DNA of 23,637 nt from CAYMWF01 sp964394085 [NCBI: uncultured Gemmatimonadota bacterium]. Its GTDB lineage: Bacteria; GCA-2686955; CAYMWF01. Positions 14,909 to 23,460 of the stretch are shown here, one piece after another (position 1 is the first letter of the stretch; every line of letters starts with the position of its first letter). A program made the translations under genes and the position numbers. The stretch is from NCBI GenBank assembly GCA_964394085.1, contig CAYMWF010000073.1:1-23637 (forward strand), read 5' to 3'. The notes beneath the pieces were generated by a model. The model was not told the origin of the DNA and did no database searches. It saw nothing but the letters and a program-made list of their open reading frames with translations.

Positions 14909-14937
14909 ATACCCCTCCGGCAGGAGGGTATTTTTTT
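14909..14937 (+). terminator. Rho-independent terminator of the plus-strand block
   Basis: ATACCCCTCC and GGAGGGTAT form a 9-bp stem with one bulged C and a GGCA loop, followed by a run of seven T (14931-14937). It lies 38 nt after the 76-aa gene. On the minus strand the same hairpin has no U-run, so it works mainly for the plus strand. Confidence 0.85.
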
Positions 14938-14941
14938 ACAG

Positions 14942-16003
14942 TTATAAATCGAGTTGAAGCGGATTGCACCCTTGTACGATGATGGAAGGGTAAGCCTCGC
15001 AGGGAGTCCAGCAGTGGGGACATGACCGTTCGGCCACTTTTTTTCGAAGCGCTTTCCATCGATCCGATCGAAGCAGTGAAACCAGGTCGTTCCGGCCATC
15101 CACTCTTCCGACCGGCTCTCCCCATATGTGGCAGGGATAAACGTATCCGCCGGGGGAGACAAAAAACGAGGCTTTCAGCGCTGCGCAGCGGGGAAGGAAT
15201 CTTTTTCGTCCCCTTAGATCGAAAAGGGCGAGTGATCGGTAGGTCATCTCCAGCAGCTCGAAGGGTGACAGTGGCATTCCCTTCCACTTGAGCACTCTTT
15301 TCAATGCGGAAACGACCTCCGCCTGGGAGGGTTTTTCCGTCTCGAGGTTGCTGAAAAAGTGATCCGAAGTCTGCATTATATTGAAGTGAAGATCGCGCTT
15401 TTTAAGCCCGGGAAAGAATTTGGCCAGGGAATCGAAAAAACGATCCGGCATCAGAGAGATGTTTTCTCTGGTAAATGTAACTCCGGCGTAGGTGGAAACG
15501 TTTTCAATCTCTTTCAGGCGTGAGAATGTCTCCACCGCGGACGCAAAAGCTCCCTTAAGGCCTCTCAGCCGGTCATGCTCCGTTTCCGGTCCTTCGAAAC
15601 TCACCGTGACCACCACCCTGATCCCCATACCGGCCACCGTCCGTGCAAGGGTCGCCGCCTGATCGGGAAAGGCTCCCGAGGTCGGAAAATGAAAGAAGGA
15701 AAGATTTTTCAATCGCCCTGCAAGCCGGGTGCAGATTTCCATCAGGTCGTCCCTCAAAAAGATCTCTCCCCCGGTGACATCCAGCCATGTGATCTGCTGC
15801 ATGCCGGAGAACGCCTTCACGATCTCGTCGGGAGACAGTTCCTCCTCCTCTCTTTTCCAGACACCGCAGTAATCACACCTGTACGGGCAGCGGTAGGTCA
15901 ACGCCAGTGTGGCTTTGAACGGCATGGCGCCTGCGTAGCACGATCGCATCGTCGCCGACGGCAACCGCAGAGCCCTGGACAAGGCCATGCCTGATAATTT
16001 CAT
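14942..16003 (-). CDS. Radical SAM protein with SPASM/twitch-like C-terminal cysteines
   Basis: The 353-residue protein has CPYRCDYC (Cys39, Cys43, Cys46) near the N-terminus, DVTGGEIFLR at 75-84 (the GGE SAM-binding motif) and VTVSFEGPETEHDRLRG at 132-148. The C-terminal part has RCAALKASFFVSPGGYVYPC (Cys273, Cys291), then CPHCWTPC (Cys328, Cys331, Cys335) and Cys346, the pattern of a SPASM or twitch domain holding auxiliary Fe-S clusters. Such enzymes modify peptides, sugars or alcohols (AlbA, anSME and BtrN-like branches). Unlike the other three radical-SAM proteins here it has no B12 domain. The ATG at 16003 overlaps the upstream carbamoyltransferase stop by 4 nt, with AAGGAG 11 nt upstream. 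It is the last gene of the right block and ends 5 nt beyond the opposing terminator. The substrate is unknown; no precursor-peptide gene is adjacent. Confidence 0.9.
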   Translation of the reverse strand: MKLSGMALSRALRLPSATMRSCYAGAMPFKATLALTYRCPYRCDYCGVWKREEEELSPDEIVKAFSGMQQITWLDVTGGEIFLRDDLMEICTRLAGRLKNLSFFHFPTSGAFPDQAATLARTVAGMGIRVVVTVSFEGPETEHDRLRGLKGAFASAVETFSRLKEIENVSTYAGVTFTRENISLMPDRFFDSLAKFFPGLKKRDLHFNIMQTSDHFFSNLETEKPSQAEVVSALKRVLKWKGMPLSPFELLEMTYRSLALFDLRGRKRFLPRCAALKASFFVSPGGYVYPCHIWGEPVGRVDGRNDLVSLLRSDRWKALRKKVAERSCPHCWTPCEAYPSIIVQGCNPLQLDL

Positions 16004-17697
16004 ACCGATCCGTTCTCCTTCTCAAAAAGAGTGTCTCCCAGGAGAAGACAATCGATTCCGGAGGAGCGAAAAGTCTTCAACGCATCCTCTGCTCCGTGAA
16101 CAATGGGTTCACCGTGCATGTTGAAGGATGTATTGATCAGCAGTCTGTGTCCGGAAAGGTGTTCGTACGCCTCGAGAATCCCGTATAAAAGCGGGTGGGA
16201 CTGCTTCGTAACCGCCTGCACCCTGGCTGTTCCATCCACGTGGACGGCAGTGGGATAGGTTTTCCGGGTTCCCGGTGAAGAACCCACGGCGAAAGTCATC
16301 AGTTCCAGGCCGCGACCGACCTCATCGGGGCATGGATACGGAGGAAGAAAACATCGATCCAGGTTCATGTCGCGGCAGACCGGGGAAAACGGCATGACAG
16401 GATCCCGCCGCAGCATTCCCTGCACCCTCTTCTTCAATTCCACCTCTCCGGCAGAGAAGAGCAGGGAGCGGTTTCCAAGAGCGCGCGGGCCGAACTCCTC
16501 ACGGCCGGAAACCAGCGCCACTGTTTTTCCCTGCAGGAGGAGCCGGGCGATCTCCTGTTCCCGCGGGGATTCCTTCCGGGGTGACAGGCGGTGTGAGGCG
16601 GCAGCCTTTTCCATCCTGGGGTCATTCAGGTCCGTTCCCAGAAACGGGGAAGTGAACGCAGGCAAGGCATGCCCGTTCATGTTCAGCATGGCGCAAGCCG
16701 CACCAACGCTCAATCCCTCGTCTCCCATGGCCGGGAATACGCGAATGGTCGATCCGGGGAGCGCTTCCACGATTTTCCGGTTCAGGGCGACATTCGAGAA
16801 CAGCCCCCCTGCGAGACAGACGGGAATTCCCGCAAATTCCGCGTGGAAATTTTTTACAAAGGATACAATGGTTTCCTCTACTTCCCGCTGTATCCCCGCT
16901 GCGATATCCTCTGGTTTGAATTTCTGCAGGTGTCTGGCTTCGCCGGCAGAAAGAGGACCGGCGCGGGAGGAGCCGGCGTGAAAAACCCCGGCAAATTTCC
17001 TGGAGAAAAAGTCTGAAAGCGGTTCGGGGTCGCCGGAAGCGGCCAGCGCCGTCAGTTTCCCCTCCTCCCCCTCCCCGTAACCGAGGATCTGGCATGCGGA
17101 ACCGTAAGTTACAGCCATGCTCCGGCGATAGGAGTGTTCCTTCAACAGCGAGATGCCGTCGCTTCCTTTTTCCCATGACGCCGCCCAGAGACCGTCGCCG
17201 TACCCGTCCATGGTATGGATCACGGTCTCTCCGGAGTGCATGGTTCCGGCAGCGGCGGCATGAGCCGCATGATGAGGTATATAAACAACGGGAATCCGCC
17301 TGGGAAACCCGGCATCCTTTAAGCGCCGGCGGATCGCTCCTGCGCCGAAGACCGCTTCCGCTTCCCTCAATAGAGGAGCCCGGGCCATGATGCTTTCATA
17401 ATGTCTCTGGATGCGGGCCGGCCGTTCCATGGGACCGGCGCCGGGCGGAAGGCGGGAAAACCAGCCGTTGAACCGCCTGAGTATCCCTCGCCCGAACCTG
17501 CCGGCCAGTGCGACGCAGTCGACATCCTCTGCGGGGATCCCTCCGTTTTCCAGCAGGGCACTTATGCTGCGATGAGGAAATCCCCTCTGCATCTTCTGCC
17601 TGCTGAAACGTTCTTCAGAGGCCGCTCCCGCGAGCCTGCCCTCGAGAACCAGGCAGGCCGAGGCATGGTGACCGTCCCATATACCCAGTACATTCAT
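16000..17697 (-). CDS. NodU/TobZ-type O-carbamoyltransferase (second copy type)
   Basis: The 565-residue protein starts with the canonical VLGIWDGHHASACLV (3-17) and has PHHAAHAAAA at 141-150 (His142, His146), MDGYGDGLWA at 163-172, LAGGLFSNVALNRKI at 295-309, GREEFGPRALGNRS at 398-411 and INTSFNMHGEPIV at 521-533. All expected elements of the carbamoyl-adenylate and carbamoyl-transfer domains are present. It is closer to the family consensus than the 10805-12499 enzyme (FGPRALGNRS against YGLRALGNRS), so the two probably use different acceptors. It overlaps the upstream GT2 gene by 4 nt and the downstream radical-SAM gene by 4 nt, which points to co-translation and a shared pathway. No strong ribosome binding site is seen, consistent with coupling. 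Confidence 0.93.
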   Translation of the reverse strand: MNVLGIWDGHHASACLVLEGRLAGAASEERFSRQKMQRGFPHRSISALLENGGIPAEDVDCVALAGRFGRGILRRFNGWFSRLPPGAGPMERPARIQRHYESIMARAPLLREAEAVFGAGAIRRRLKDAGFPRRIPVVYIPHHAAHAAAAGTMHSGETVIHTMDGYGDGLWAASWEKGSDGISLLKEHSYRRSMAVTYGSACQILGYGEGEEGKLTALAASGDPEPLSDFFSRKFAGVFHAGSSRAGPLSAGEARHLQKFKPEDIAAGIQREVEETIVSFVKNFHAEFAGIPVCLAGGLFSNVALNRKIVEALPGSTIRVFPAMGDEGLSVGAACAMLNMNGHALPAFTSPFLGTDLNDPRMEKAAASHRLSPRKESPREQEIARLLLQGKTVALVSGREEFGPRALGNRSLLFSAGEVELKKRVQGMLRRDPVMPFSPVCRDMNLDRCFLPPYPCPDEVGRGLELMTFAVGSSPGTRKTYPTAVHVDGTARVQAVTKQSHPLLYGILEAYEHLSGHRLLINTSFNMHGEPIVHGAEDALKTFRSSGIDCLLLGDTLFEKENGSV

Positions 17698-18365
17698 GTG
17701 ATCTTGTGTTTGAGTATCCTGCTCAGAATCCGCAGCCCGTGACGAATCCTGGAAAAAGAGGAGGCTCCTCCTTTTCTGGGGAACCTGCTTACCGGGACCT
17801 CTGTCACTCTGCCTCCGGCTTTCAGCGCCCGGATCAGCATCTCGGTTTCTATTTCGTATTCTGTCACGTCTGAATGGAGACGCTTTACGAGTTCGCTCCT
17901 GAAACAGCGGTATCCGGCCTGTGAATCGGTGATGGATGCGCTGTACAGAAGATTGATGAGCAGGTTGAAGAAACGTGTGGCCGACGCGTTCAGCGGGCTG
18001 ATGGCGCCGGGATGGAGAGTGCCGAGAAACCGGGAGCCGATGACGAGGTCCGCCCCCTCCCTCGCAGCATCGAGGAGCCTGGGAAGATCCCCGGGATCGT
18101 CCTGACCGTCTCCGTCCATGGTCACGATGAAGTTTCCGCGGGCGACTTCTATCCCTTTTCTCAGGGCGACACCCTTCCCCCTGTTTCCATCGAGCCGCAA
18201 AACCCCGGCTCCCGCCCCCTCAGCCCTTTCCGAGGTCCGATCGGTCGAGCCGTCGTCCACCACGAGAATCTCACAGTTTCCCCCGAGAACAGACTTCAAC
18301 CCCTTCACAACCCATTCTATGGATTCTTCCTCGTTGCAGGCCGGGATGATGACCGATACCGTCAC
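17694..18365 (-). CDS. GT2 glycosyltransferase, dolichyl/polyprenyl-phosphate sugar synthase-like
   Basis: The 223-residue protein has a complete GT-A fold of DPM1 type: VSVIIPACNEEESI (3-16), EILVVDDGSTDRT (32-44), NRGKGVALRKGIEVARG (61-77), VTMDGDGQDDP (81-91, the metal-binding DxD) and SQAGYRCFR (148-156). There are no C-terminal membrane helices, so it is the short soluble or peripheral form. Such enzymes move a sugar from a nucleotide donor to polyprenyl phosphate at the inner face of the membrane, making the donor used by GT-C membrane glycosyltransferases; the membrane proteins at 6841-8358 and 21250-23442 are candidates. The start is GTG (18363-18365) with GGAGG 5-6 nt upstream. It overlaps the carbamoyltransferase gene by 4 nt. 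Confidence 0.93.
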   Translation of the reverse strand: MTVSVIIPACNEEESIEWVVKGLKSVLGGNCEILVVDDGSTDRTSERAEGAGAGVLRLDGNRGKGVALRKGIEVARGNFIVTMDGDGQDDPGDLPRLLDAAREGADLVIGSRFLGTLHPGAISPLNASATRFFNLLINLLYSASITDSQAGYRCFRSELVKRLHSDVTEYEIETEMLIRALKAGGRVTEVPVSRFPRKGGASSFSRIRHGLRILSRILKHKIT

Positions 18366-18429
18366 TCTGTCCTCCCGGATAATTCGACCGGTTCCGGTTT
18401 TATACCAATAATGTAAAGCTTGCAGATGA

Positions 18430-19413
18430 TCAGATTATCTCTTCAGCGGTAAGTTTTCCACTTTTAAGGCCATGGAAAAACTGCAGGGCGAATACCGTGC
18501 AGCAGACGTTTTCATGGCGCAGTCCGGGCATGTAGATCAAGCCCCCTGAATTTCCATTATACCGGGCAAGCGCATTGCTGACTCCCCGGATATTCCGCTC
18601 CCACCGGTCTTTTCCGTCGACAAGGAAGAGCCTGCCTGCCTGTGCCGCCACGTCGCACGCCTCTTCCTCCCGGTGGGAATCATCGTCCCACCTGGGAAAA
18701 GAACCATTTTCCCGCTGAAGTGAGGCCAGGAAACGAAGCCCCCGGTGAAACATCCGGTCGGCTCCTTTCATTCCGTATTCCCGTAGCAGGGCAAGCCCTT
18801 CAAGGGCGTAGCAGTGGGCGTGAAGGTAGACAGGACCGTTTTCCGGAGAGGGAAACGACCCGTCAGGCTCCTGCTGCAGAAGGAGGGAACGCACCGCCGA
18901 TTGAATCGATTCAGCATGTTCGGGGCGGCAATTGAGACGCACTCCCCACATATCGGCGAGAACCTTCAAAAGGTGCGGCCCGAACAGAGTCGACCACCTC
19001 TTTTCCCGCGCCGAAGCCGCAGCCTTGCGATTTTTTACCATATCGAGGGATTTTTGATCCATCCGGGGGATCAGTCGGGAAAAGCTGCCTTCCACTCCAG
19101 CACTCTCCGCTTCTGCGAAGGCCCTCCGGAGAAGAAGCGTATCGAAGAGATAGCCGGTGCCCATATGCCATAAAAGCCCGTCCTCCTCCACTGAACTTTC
19201 CAGAAACCGAAGAGTTGCGATCATGCGGCGCAGCGGATCCTCCCGGCCGGTCTCCCGGTGCCACCAGCTTGCAGCTCTCACTACATGGGTCGCAGCTTCA
19301 GCATAGATGAATCCGGACAGGTCGTCGCTGAACCACGAAAGGTATGCGCCGGAGGGTAGTCGCGCAGGTCCGTAAAAAAGCCAGTGCGCCAGCCTTTCAG
19401 GAAGATCGGGCAT
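18430..19413 (-). CDS. Alpha/alpha-toroid protein with QxxxGSF-type repeats, function unknown
   Basis: The 327-residue protein is all-helical by composition, with repeats LLLQQEPDGSFPSP (177-190) and FLASLQRENGSFPRWDD (228-244) that resemble QW-type repeats of the squalene-cyclase and prenyltransferase toroid superfamily. Other landmarks are YLHAHCYALEGLALL (196-210), EEACDVAAQAGRLFL (250-264) and a C-terminal ENVCCTVFALQFF (301-313). There is no signal peptide. Alpha/alpha toroids also include polysaccharide lyases, glycan epimerases and uncharacterised enzymes in exopolysaccharide clusters. Those fit the neighbours better than a triterpene cyclase, whose DxDD acid motif is not seen. The ATG at 19413 has GGAG 4 nt upstream. 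The next gene (GT2) starts 64 nt downstream and the TPR gene ends 71 nt upstream. Confidence 0.75.
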   Translation of the reverse strand: MPDLPERLAHWLFYGPARLPSGAYLSWFSDDLSGFIYAEAATHVVRAASWWHRETGREDPLRRMIATLRFLESSVEEDGLLWHMGTGYLFDTLLLRRAFAEAESAGVEGSFSRLIPRMDQKSLDMVKNRKAAASAREKRWSTLFGPHLLKVLADMWGVRLNCRPEHAESIQSAVRSLLLQQEPDGSFPSPENGPVYLHAHCYALEGLALLREYGMKGADRMFHRGLRFLASLQRENGSFPRWDDDSHREEEACDVAAQAGRLFLVDGKDRWERNIRGVSNALARYNGNSGGLIYMPGLRHENVCCTVFALQFFHGLKSGKLTAEEII

Positions 19414-19484
19414 GTTTCTCCAGTATCCTTTAACAGTAAGAACAATTGAAAATATCGAACCTGAAGGGCGGTCGACGGGTCGGT

Positions 19485-21185
19485 CTATTCGAAGGCGAAC
19501 GGAGAATCCTGGTGAAACTGTTGTCGGACCGGGCGATCGTTTTTCCCGGGTAAGAGAGCTTCAGTCGACAGCATCCGGTCTTTACCGACTTCCTGTCGTT
19601 TCTCTCGCCGCATGTCGTCGAGGTCTTTCAGCAGCTCGGTTGCCTCATTTTCATACGGATAGTTTTCCAGTGACTTCCTGAGAAGTCTCTCGGCCCGATC
19701 GTAGTTACCCTCTTTCATGAAAATTCTTGCAAGGCCGTTGAACTTCTTGTACTCAATGTCGGGATTGATATCAATGGCTTTCTCGAAGAACGCCTTGGCC
19801 GCTCCGTTCTTTCCCTGCCTCAGATACAGGAGTCCAAGTCCCTCGTACGGGCACGCATAGCCGGCATCTTGGGTCAAGGCCTTCTTGAATGCCTGCTCCG
19901 CCTGAATATCCTCTCCCCTTCCGTATCGGATCGTGCCCATCCCCGCCAGTGCGTACTGGTTCCCCGGCTCCAGAACGAGGATACGCGCGAGCACTTCCTC
20001 GGCTTCCTTCAGGCGGTCCAAGCCGATGAGTGAGTTTCCCAACCCCAGAAGAGCGAGGGCATCATCGGAATTGGTCTCCAGGGCGAGTTCGAAGTACTTG
20101 ATGGCTTCGTCATGGATGTTCTGGTTCGCATTAGCCCATCCCATTCCCAGATTATACATTTTATATATCAGCTTGTGCGCTAAAGAAGACGCTCTCTCCA
20201 GACCTTCGAGCGGAACGTAGGGTTCGCGGCCGGACCAGGCGGTGTTCAGATACTCCTGAGCACTCCTGTAATCTTTTTGAATTATAGCCAGGTGCCCCAT
20301 TCCGACCAGAGCGCCCAGTTGCGAAACAGAAAGATAATTCCCGCTCCCGGAGAAGAACATTTCCATGAATTTGCGTTTAGCCACCGCGAAATCATGATTC
20401 GGCTTCTGGATGAAAGCCTCGGAGAACCCGGCAACCATAAAATGGAGGATTTCGAATAACGACCAGGCAACGCCTTTATGTTCATGCATGGCTTCCCGGA
20501 ACATATTCTCGGCTTCGTCATATCGCCTTTGCATGAGATGTATATACCCCTGGAATACTTTGCATTCGCCTCTCTCCTGTTCGATCTGAGTATCCATGGC
20601 AAAGGCTTTGTCCAGGTAGACCGCCGCGTTCTCGAGATCACCCGCATCGAAGCACTTCAACCCGGCGAGATAGCTCGCTTTCGCTACACCGTCGGACAGA
20701 TCGGCAGCTTTTATGAAAATCGATGCTGCCTGGCTTCTCTTTCCAGCCAGGTAGTAAAGCTCCCCTAACGACTGGTAGGCGCATGGAAGCGCCCTCCCGT
20801 ACTGATTCGGGTCCAGGGTGGGAATCTCTTTGACCGCAATTGCCTCATCCTCTTTCCATAATTCGGTCAAACGCCTCTCAATCTCCTTCGCGGTCAGGAA
20901 TTCAGTGAAGGCGAATTCGTCCCGGTTCATCAGCTCCTGCTTCCAATGTCTGAGTTCTGAGGGTTCTGACGGGTCGACCGCATCGATTCCAGCCTCGATC
21001 CTGCGTGTAAGAACCAGCCGCTCAGCCTTGACCCAGAGGCAATAGGAGGAAACCATGGAGCCGGCGACAATTGTCAGGACGACCAATCTCAGTCGCCGGT
21101 ATTTCTTTGTAAATCTGCTCCATAGCGCCTTGGGCGTCAGTAGCAATACAAGGAGAAAGATGGCGAGAATCCAGAAGTATCTCAT
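19485..21185 (-). CDS. Membrane-anchored TPR-repeat protein
   Basis: The 566-residue protein has two N-terminal membrane helices (about 3-17 and 33-52) and then a long soluble part. From about residue 135 to 525 there are tandem TPR units, for example GELYYLAGKRSQAASIFIKA, ALLGLGNSLIGLDRLKEAEE and GLGLLYLRQGKNGAAKAFFE, each with the W/L-G-Y-A-F-A-P-type spacing. The last 35 residues are polar and likely disordered. Such proteins scaffold complexes in polysaccharide export and synthesis or cell-envelope assembly; here the partners would be the nearby membrane transferases (inference). The ATG at 21185 has no close Shine-Dalgarno; it is directly preceded by a 14-nt sequence also found before the 21250-23442 gene. 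Confidence 0.88.
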   Translation of the reverse strand: MRYFWILAIFLLVLLLTPKALWSRFTKKYRRLRLVVLTIVAGSMVSSYCLWVKAERLVLTRRIEAGIDAVDPSEPSELRHWKQELMNRDEFAFTEFLTAKEIERRLTELWKEDEAIAVKEIPTLDPNQYGRALPCAYQSLGELYYLAGKRSQAASIFIKAADLSDGVAKASYLAGLKCFDAGDLENAAVYLDKAFAMDTQIEQERGECKVFQGYIHLMQRRYDEAENMFREAMHEHKGVAWSLFEILHFMVAGFSEAFIQKPNHDFAVAKRKFMEMFFSGSGNYLSVSQLGALVGMGHLAIIQKDYRSAQEYLNTAWSGREPYVPLEGLERASSLAHKLIYKMYNLGMGWANANQNIHDEAIKYFELALETNSDDALALLGLGNSLIGLDRLKEAEEVLARILVLEPGNQYALAGMGTIRYGRGEDIQAEQAFKKALTQDAGYACPYEGLGLLYLRQGKNGAAKAFFEKAIDINPDIEYKKFNGLARIFMKEGNYDRAERLLRKSLENYPYENEATELLKDLDDMRREKRQEVGKDRMLSTEALLPGKNDRPVRQQFHQDSPFAFE

Positions 21186-21198
21186 GTCCGCTATAGCT
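21185..21198 (-). repeat. Leader motif copy 1 before the TPR gene
   Basis: On the minus strand AGCTATAGCGGACA ends at the first base of the TPR gene's ATG. A 13/14 match (AGCCATAGCGGACA) lies just before the start codon of the next gene upstream. It could be a shared translation signal or a trace of common origin; no function is known. Confidence 0.45.
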
Positions 21199-21249
21199 GT
21201 CCTTCAGTTGGTAATGAAGATTTCTTTTTAGTTGGTTCTCCGATTGATG

Positions 21250-23442
21250 TTACAGGTAGCTTTCAGGCTCCGCGCAGAAGAACTCGCTTTCCGCTTTCCC
21301 GTCTTCGGATATTTTTAATACCCAGCTATCGATTCTGTATGGAGTGCCGTTGCTGCCATTGACGATCCAATTTCGTATAACCACAGTCAGGTCTTGAGGG
21401 ATCCGCAGCAGGACAGAACATCGGTCGTCGGTCTGGGGCAGAGCGGTCATGCCGGTCAGGTATCCTCTCTGACGTAAATCGGCACGTACCATGTGGTCTA
21501 TGGAATTGACCCTTACAAATCCGTATTCATCCGTGCCGAATCCTATGAATGCATTGAGTTCGATGTTGAGTTCTCTCAGCGATCGCAGCTCCTGTTGATC
21601 TGTAAATATCGTGATTGGCAGTTTTTCGGGCTGCCATGAAACAAGACAATCTTTGTAGTAAATATCGAGCAAACTACCTTTTTCTTCGAAGTTCACGAAA
21701 AAATTATCTGAATGATCTAAAAACTCGATAGCACTGGTTCCTCCCTCCACCAGTTTTTCAAAATCGATTCGGATATTGAAATATGAATCCGAGAGTTTTT
21801 TCTGTGCAGGCGGCTTGATATCGGTTTGAGACAGCCATGCCTTGACAAGCCGGTTCTCCGGTTTGAATTCATTTTGCCCGCCGGGGAAGAGGACGCTCAC
21901 AACAATATCCTCCATTTCCCTTTTCCGCCTTAGATCCGTTTTCAGAAACAGGCGGTTGTAGTTGGGCAGTATTCCGACGGGCGAGAACTGGCTGGTGTAA
22001 AAATTCAGATAACTCGGAGCCATAGTCTGGTACGTCGGTTTTTTCGAATAGGTTCCTCCGTCCTCTGTTCCCTCTATGTTTCTGACGAACAGGACAAGGC
22101 AGATCGTGATCATTGATATGGTAACATACAAGGCAAGGTTGACCGGGAGTTTTTCCCTGCTCAAAAGGGATGATACGCCTGCTCCAAGAAACAGCATGAG
22201 AGGCAGGAACCCCGTCAGCAGGATACGGGCTTTGTCCGCCTCAATCCAGTCTCTCTGGCATGACAATATGAGGAAGGGAATGAATATAATACTCATCAGG
22301 ATGAAAAATTGTCTTCTGTCCCGCGTGACCATCTTTATCGCACCGAAGATTATCAAGGAAGAGCAGATATAGCCCAGGTGACTCGCATAGTTCAGAAAGT
22401 AGAAGACGGAATTCGGATGCGGCAGCGCCGGGGTTCGGGTCCATTCAGTAAACGCCAGGAAAAGGAGTTTCCATAGAGGCAGCGTTTCCCCCAGACTGTG
22501 GAACCCGTGATGGAACAGGTGAGGTATATTGAACGCAAAGGTAAAGACGAAACCACACAGGAATTTTGCATATGAGCGAAACCCGGTCTTCTCCGTGAGA
22601 TGGAAAAGGAAGACTGGAAAGGCGAATGTCAAGGGCAGGAATCGAAGGCCGACCCCCGACGTAATCCCGAACACCAGCCCCTGAAGGAAGGTCTTTTCAG
22701 TGTGTGCAAAAACCGTGTAAAAGAGGACGGCGGACAGAGCCAGGGCCATGGCGTTCCTGTCAAGAACCTCGATGGACAGGACACATGGATTCAGAACCGA
22801 GAAAAGTGCGATTCCTATCGAAACCAGGTAGCGGTCGGTCAAGCGATCCGTAAGAAGAAAGACGAACAGAAAGAGCAAAACCTGAAATGACATATAGAGA
22901 ATCCGGAAGGTTTCCGGTCCGAACAGCGGTGTCAGTCCAGCCGTGAAAAGAGTGTTTCCGGGCGTACCGATAATCTTGTACACGTTTCTGATTTCCGACG
23001 GATCGATGCCCGGATTCAGCCCTCCGATAAACTTGAACGTCTCCATGTAGAAACACTTGGCTTCCCCTTTCTGGAGATAAGAGGCCAGGGAAAGGAAAAA
23101 TTCGGAATCGGTATAATATAATGCCGCGAAAACAGCTACCGGCACAGCCAGTAATAGGACGGCACATTCCTTCCTGGTGATTTTCGGGATGTCGCGGACC
23201 TTACGGCCTCTCTTCGAGAAAAGGAGGGAAAGTGTCGAAAAAATCAGCAAGGCGACAGATACGAAAAGGAATAACTCCCTGGTGATATACCGGGAGCAGA
23301 GCAGGGATATGTTGATAACGGCAAAGGGTACGGCGGTCAGGGAAAAGAATAATGTATAAGCCACCCGCTCGCAAAGTGAGAGGATTTTCAGAAAGAGCTT
23401 TGAGAGCAGATATCCGACAAGGACCAGCAGTAGAAGGTTCAT
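21250..23442 (-). CDS. Large polytopic membrane protein, putative GT39/PMT-like glycosyltransferase
   Basis: The 730-residue protein has many hydrophobic segments up to about residue 453 (for example 2-20, 28-50, 56-75, 93-110, 183-198, 205-222, 233-247, 268-281, 293-306, 356-371, 378-394, 409-425 and 434-453) and then a soluble domain of about 275 residues. Residues 218-245 (NPCVLSIEVLDRNAMALALS...) and 399-415 (WIEADKAR...GFLPL) line up with the 505-aa protein at 6841-8358, so the two are distant relatives. GT-C sugar transfer from a lipid-linked donor is the most likely role, but no diagnostic motif is seen. The soluble C-terminus is rich in beta-like stretches and is not recognised. The ATG at 23442 has no clear ribosome binding site. 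It is the first gene of the right block in this window; 195 nt upstream are free of genes. Confidence 0.78.
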   Translation of the reverse strand: MNLLLLVLVGYLLSKLFLKILSLCERVAYTLFFSLTAVPFAVINISLLCSRYITRELFLFVSVALLIFSTLSLLFSKRGRKVRDIPKITRKECAVLLLAVPVAVFAALYYTDSEFFLSLASYLQKGEAKCFYMETFKFIGGLNPGIDPSEIRNVYKIIGTPGNTLFTAGLTPLFGPETFRILYMSFQVLLFLFVFLLTDRLTDRYLVSIGIALFSVLNPCVLSIEVLDRNAMALALSAVLFYTVFAHTEKTFLQGLVFGITSGVGLRFLPLTFAFPVFLFHLTEKTGFRSYAKFLCGFVFTFAFNIPHLFHHGFHSLGETLPLWKLLFLAFTEWTRTPALPHPNSVFYFLNYASHLGYICSSLIIFGAIKMVTRDRRQFFILMSIIFIPFLILSCQRDWIEADKARILLTGFLPLMLFLGAGVSSLLSREKLPVNLALYVTISMITICLVLFVRNIEGTEDGGTYSKKPTYQTMAPSYLNFYTSQFSPVGILPNYNRLFLKTDLRRKREMEDIVVSVLFPGGQNEFKPENRLVKAWLSQTDIKPPAQKKLSDSYFNIRIDFEKLVEGGTSAIEFLDHSDNFFVNFEEKGSLLDIYYKDCLVSWQPEKLPITIFTDQQELRSLRELNIELNAFIGFGTDEYGFVRVNSIDHMVRADLRQRGYLTGMTALPQTDDRCSVLLRIPQDLTVVIRNWIVNGSNGTPYRIDSWVLKISEDGKAESEFFCAEPESYL

Positions 23443-23446
23443 TTCG

Positions 23447-23460
23447 TGTCCGCTATGGCT
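23447..23460 (-). repeat. Leader motif copy 2 before the 730-aa membrane protein gene
   Basis: On the minus strand AGCCATAGCGGACA lies 4 nt before the ATG at 23442 and matches 13 of 14 positions of the sequence before the TPR gene. Confidence 0.45.

Noticed and set aside
18430-19413. Squalene-hopene or other terpene cyclase
   Set aside because: The protein is half the usual length and lacks a DxDD acid motif; only the QW-like repeats are shared.
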